DNA of 7,580 nt. It comes from Clostridia bacterium (lineage in GTDB: Bacteria > Bacillota_A > Clostridia > Oscillospirales > Acutalibacteraceae). Under the pieces are notes generated by a model, which made no database searches, had not been told where the DNA came from, and was given only the letters and a program-made list of their open reading frames with translations. Below, in pieces: positions 5,557 to 7,580 of this stretch. Location of the stretch: contig JAFQKE010000040.1 of the NCBI GenBank assembly GCA_017397065.1, positions 1 through 7,580 of the forward strand, given 5' to 3'. Made by a program: the position numbers and the translations under genes. Positions within the stretch are counted from its first letter, which is position 1. Every line of letters starts with the position of its first letter.

Positions 5557-6155
5557 ATATAAGAAAATATAAAATCGAACTGCGTGAGCAATGTCGAAAT
5601 CGCAGAAAAACGCTTGATCCCGATGCAAAGGCAGAAATGGATTCTGAAATTGCCGAGAGGGTCAAAAAGCTTTATCAATATCGTTCCGCAAAGGTTATAA
5701 TGGTTTATGTTTCTACATCAATTGAGGTAGATACCTTTAAAATAATTGAAAATGCACTTAAAGATGGAAAGCAAATCGCAGTGCCTAGGTGTATTCCTCA
5801 AACAAGACAAATGGAATTCCATTACATTACTTCGGTGGATCAACTTACTCCCGGTAGCTTTTCGGTTTTAGAGCCACCTGAGCATTATCCCATTGTTTCT
5901 GATTTTTCAGGAGCTTTGATGCTTGTACCCGGTTTCTTATTTGATTGTTTTGGCTACAGATTGGGTTATGGTAAAGGCTATTATGATCGATATATGTCAC
6001 GTTACACAGGTTCAGCTGTAGGACTTTGTTATTCTGAAGAACTCAGGCCACATATGCATCACGGTCGATACGACAGAGCGGTTGAGGCCGTTGTGAGCGA
6101 AAAGTGGATAAGACGTTGTAAAAAATATATTTCCAGAAGAAGAGGTGGACTTTAA
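5544..6155 (+). CDS. 5-formyltetrahydrofolate cyclo-ligase (5,10-methenyl-THF synthetase)
   Basis: The enzyme converts 5-formyl-THF, a storage and inhibitory folate, to 5,10-methenyl-THF using ATP, returning it to the one-carbon pool in the cytoplasm. It is called ygfA/fau in E. coli and MTHFS in eukaryotes. The protein has 203 residues, a usual length. The diagnostic motif is PGFLFDCFGYRLGYGKGYYDRYM (129-151), the nucleotide/folate site with GxRLGxGxGYYDR. The N-terminal basic helix KIELREQCRNRRKTL (10-24) and VYVSTSIEVDT (54-64) also fit. The ATG at 5544 has AAAGGA 9 nt upstream and lies inside the end of the DJ-1 family gene. The C-terminus is unusually basic (KKYISRRRGGL). Its last A is the first base of the mltG ATG. 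The neighbouring thyX consumes methylene-THF, so a folate-salvage job fits the context. Confidence 0.94.
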   Translation: MHPIDIRKYKIELREQCRNRRKTLDPDAKAEMDSEIAERVKKLYQYRSAKVIMVYVSTSIEVDTFKIIENALKDGKQIAVPRCIPQTRQMEFHYITSVDQLTPGSFSVLEPPEHYPIVSDFSGALMLVPGFLFDCFGYRLGYGKGYYDRYMSRYTGSAVGLCYSEELRPHMHHGRYDRAVEAVVSEKWIRRCKKYISRRRGGL

Positions 6156-7432
6156 TGAATGAAGAAAACAGAAATTTAGAAGATGCCAAAACGCTAAATG
6201 AATTACTTGAAGAAAATGAAAAAATGCTTTCTCAGTCCGAAGAAAAAAGAGTCGCTGCGGTAGATGATTTTAATTATCTTTTAGGCGAAAATGGATTCGA
6301 AATTCCTGAAGAAGGCGAAAAAGTTGAAGATGCTGAAGAGGTAAAGCCTGTTAAAAAGGGAAAATCGAGCTCTAAGAAAAAGAAAAAAAGGGGAGCAAAG
6401 GGCTTAAAAACCACTATTTGGATATTAGTTATTTTTGCAATTTCTATAATTTTGGCATTTGGTATTCTTTTGGTTATTTCAGAGTTTTTGGGAATTGGTT
6501 TTAACAAAGGCAACAAATGCGTTGTTGAAATCGAAAAAGGTATGAGCACCGCCGAAATAGCCGAAGAGCTTAAGGAAGAAGGAGCAATTTCAAGCGAACT
6601 TTTATTCCGTTTTTACAGCAAAATTGCCGGCCACGATGGTACCTACCAGTATGGAGTTTACACCTTTAATAATGAATTGGGCTATCCTGATCTTGTTAAT
6701 ATGCTCCAAACCAAGGGTGCGGTGGCTCAGTCGGTTGAGGTTACAATTCCTGAACGTGCAAGTATGGATGAAATTATGCAGATATTAGAAGATAATGGCG
6801 TTTGCACAAAAGCCGATTTCCGTAATGCAGTTAAAAACGGTGATTATGATTTTGATTTTGTAGACGAAATTCCGGTGTCGGATGTTCACTATAAATTTGA
6901 AGGCTACCTTTTCCCTGACACATATGAATTTTATAATTATGATTCTGCTGAATGTGCTGAGCTTGCGATAAGAAAAATGCTTCAAAATCTTGATAACAAA
7001 CTTACTCAGCGTGTTAGGGGACAAATTAAAGAATCCGGATACACCATTCACGAGGTGCTTACTATGGCTTCGGTTATTGAGCTTGAGGCAAGCTCTTCCG
7101 GAGATGATATGCCAAAGGTAGCTGCTGTTTTCTATAATCGTTTGGAGAGCCCTGATTGGATCGGCCCCAGAAGATTAGAGTCAGATCCTACTATGGAGTA
7201 TCCGTATGGTAATGGTAGATATGATACCTATAAAAATGAAGGCTTGCCTCCGGGACCCATGTGTGCTCCAAGTGAAAATGCAATTTTAGCTGCCGCATCA
7301 CCTGAAGAGAATTTTACAGCCACATATTTTGTTACAGATAATACAATGAAGTTTTATTATAACACTTCTCTTGCAGCTCATCAGGCTACAATTGCCAGTT
7401 TAAAGGCTCAGGGCAAATGGTATATTGAATAA
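6155..7432 (+). CDS. mltG: Endolytic murein transglycosylase MltG (YceG-like)
   Basis: MltG cuts newly made glycan strands at the outer face of the membrane and limits peptidoglycan chain length. The protein has 425 residues. Residues 1-63 are acidic and cytoplasmic, 64-84 are lysine-rich (positive-inside signal), and 86-108 form one membrane helix (TTIWILVIFAISIILAFGI and onward), so it is a type II membrane protein. A LysM-like segment follows (about 121-160, EIEKGMSTAEIAEELKEEG). The catalytic domain includes EGYLFPDTYEF (249-259), the active-site glutamate region MASVIELEAS (304-313, E309 most likely catalytic), VAAVFYNRL (322-330), LESDPT (341-346), and YDTYKNEGLPPGPM (356-369). Its ATG overlaps the previous stop as TAATG, with AGAGGTGG 6 nt upstream, implying coupled translation. 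A terminator follows 7 nt after the stop. The extended cytoplasmic tail is common in Firmicutes MltG. Confidence 0.95.
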   Translation: MNEENRNLEDAKTLNELLEENEKMLSQSEEKRVAAVDDFNYLLGENGFEIPEEGEKVEDAEEVKPVKKGKSSSKKKKKRGAKGLKTTIWILVIFAISIILAFGILLVISEFLGIGFNKGNKCVVEIEKGMSTAEIAEELKEEGAISSELLFRFYSKIAGHDGTYQYGVYTFNNELGYPDLVNMLQTKGAVAQSVEVTIPERASMDEIMQILEDNGVCTKADFRNAVKNGDYDFDFVDEIPVSDVHYKFEGYLFPDTYEFYNYDSAECAELAIRKMLQNLDNKLTQRVRGQIKESGYTIHEVLTMASVIELEASSSGDDMPKVAAVFYNRLESPDWIGPRRLESDPTMEYPYGNGRYDTYKNEGLPPGPMCAPSENAILAAASPEENFTATYFVTDNTMKFYYNTSLAAHQATIASLKAQGKWYIE

Positions 7433-7439
7433 CCTTTTT

Positions 7440-7485
7440 ATAGCCAAAGCATTCAAACTCGAATCAGCCTTAAATGGCTATTTTT
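7440..7485 (+). terminator. Intrinsic terminator of the thyX-mltG operon
   Basis: ATAGCCA (7440-7446) pairs with TGGCTAT (7475-7481), with an inner ATTC/GAAT pair (7451-7454 / 7461-7464). The outer stem runs into a T-run (7481-7485). It begins 7 nt after the mltG stop codon. The loop is long, so efficiency is uncertain. The T-run overlaps the stop codon of the convergent gene on the other strand. Confidence 0.65.
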
Positions 7486-7580
7486 AGGCATCTTTAGGCT
7501 CATCAAATTTCATAGGCGGTAGCCTTATGAAATTCTCTTCACCAAAATCTACTTTAAAAATTGCACATTTAAGGTCGAAG
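7484..7580 (-). CDS. C-terminal end of an unrecognised convergent protein (truncated by the window)
   Basis: On the minus strand one frame is open from the window edge and ends in TAA at 7486-7484, giving 31 residues that end ENFIRLPPMKFDEPKDA. The composition is protein-like, with mixed charge, a hydrophobic KCAIFKVDF strand and a proline-containing acidic tail. A gene end here would also explain why the operon's terminator sits directly after mltG. I do not recognise the family. The open stretch is short, so chance cannot be ruled out. Confidence 0.5.
   Translation of the reverse strand, partial: FDLKCAIFKVDFGEENFIRLPPMKFDEPKDA

Noticed and set aside
6274..7051. Minus-strand open frames of 91 and 88 codons within mltG
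   Set aside because: Both are antisense to a well-supported gene. The first is the reverse of the lysine-rich and membrane segments, and neither has a ribosome binding site.

Overview
The window looks like the chromosome of a low-GC, Gram-positive Clostridia-type bacterium, most likely of the Ruminococcaceae/Oscillospirales kind. The clues are AT-rich third codon positions, strong AGGAG/GGAGG ribosome binding sites, a thyX-type thymidylate synthase, a type II membrane MltG with a long acidic/lysine-rich cytoplasmic tail, and intergenic GC-rich palindromes of a type I recall from gut clostridia. This placement is inferred from style and content, not from a search.

Layout. 1-1713 (+): the 3' part of clpP followed by clpX, the peptidase and AAA+ unfoldase of one protease, with a hairpin between them. 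1714-2146: a gene-free stretch holding a chain of hairpins, most of it bracketed by a 14-bp inverted repeat (1760-1773 / 2004-2017), plus a strong terminator (2040-2083) serving the convergent gene. 2147-3286 (-): a long, divergent ribose-phosphate pyrophosphokinase (prs). 3287-3541: a divergent promoter region with one readable sigma-A-type promoter in each direction. 3542-7432 (+): a tight five-gene run, thyX - tmk - DJ-1/PfpI family gene - 5-formyltetrahydrofolate cyclo-ligase - mltG. Gaps are 18 nt and 11 nt, then overlaps of 13 nt and 1 nt, so it is very probably one transcript. 7440-7485: a terminator. 7484-7580 (-): the C-terminal end of an unrecognised convergent gene.

How the genes fit together. 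ThyX makes dTMP from dUMP using methylene-THF, and Tmk phosphorylates dTMP to dTDP. The cyclo-ligase returns the dead-end folate 5-formyl-THF to the active one-carbon pool, so three of the five operon genes concern thymidylate and folate. The DJ-1 family protein may be a repair or stress enzyme, and MltG trims nascent peptidoglycan strands. Prs makes PRPP for nucleotide synthesis and is read from the opposite side of the shared promoter region.

All complete genes are recognisable families. I found no convincing undescribed defence or mobile system. The least explained items are the inverted-repeat-bounded hairpin mosaic at 1760-2017, the altered DR motif of the thymidylate kinase, and the divergent prs.
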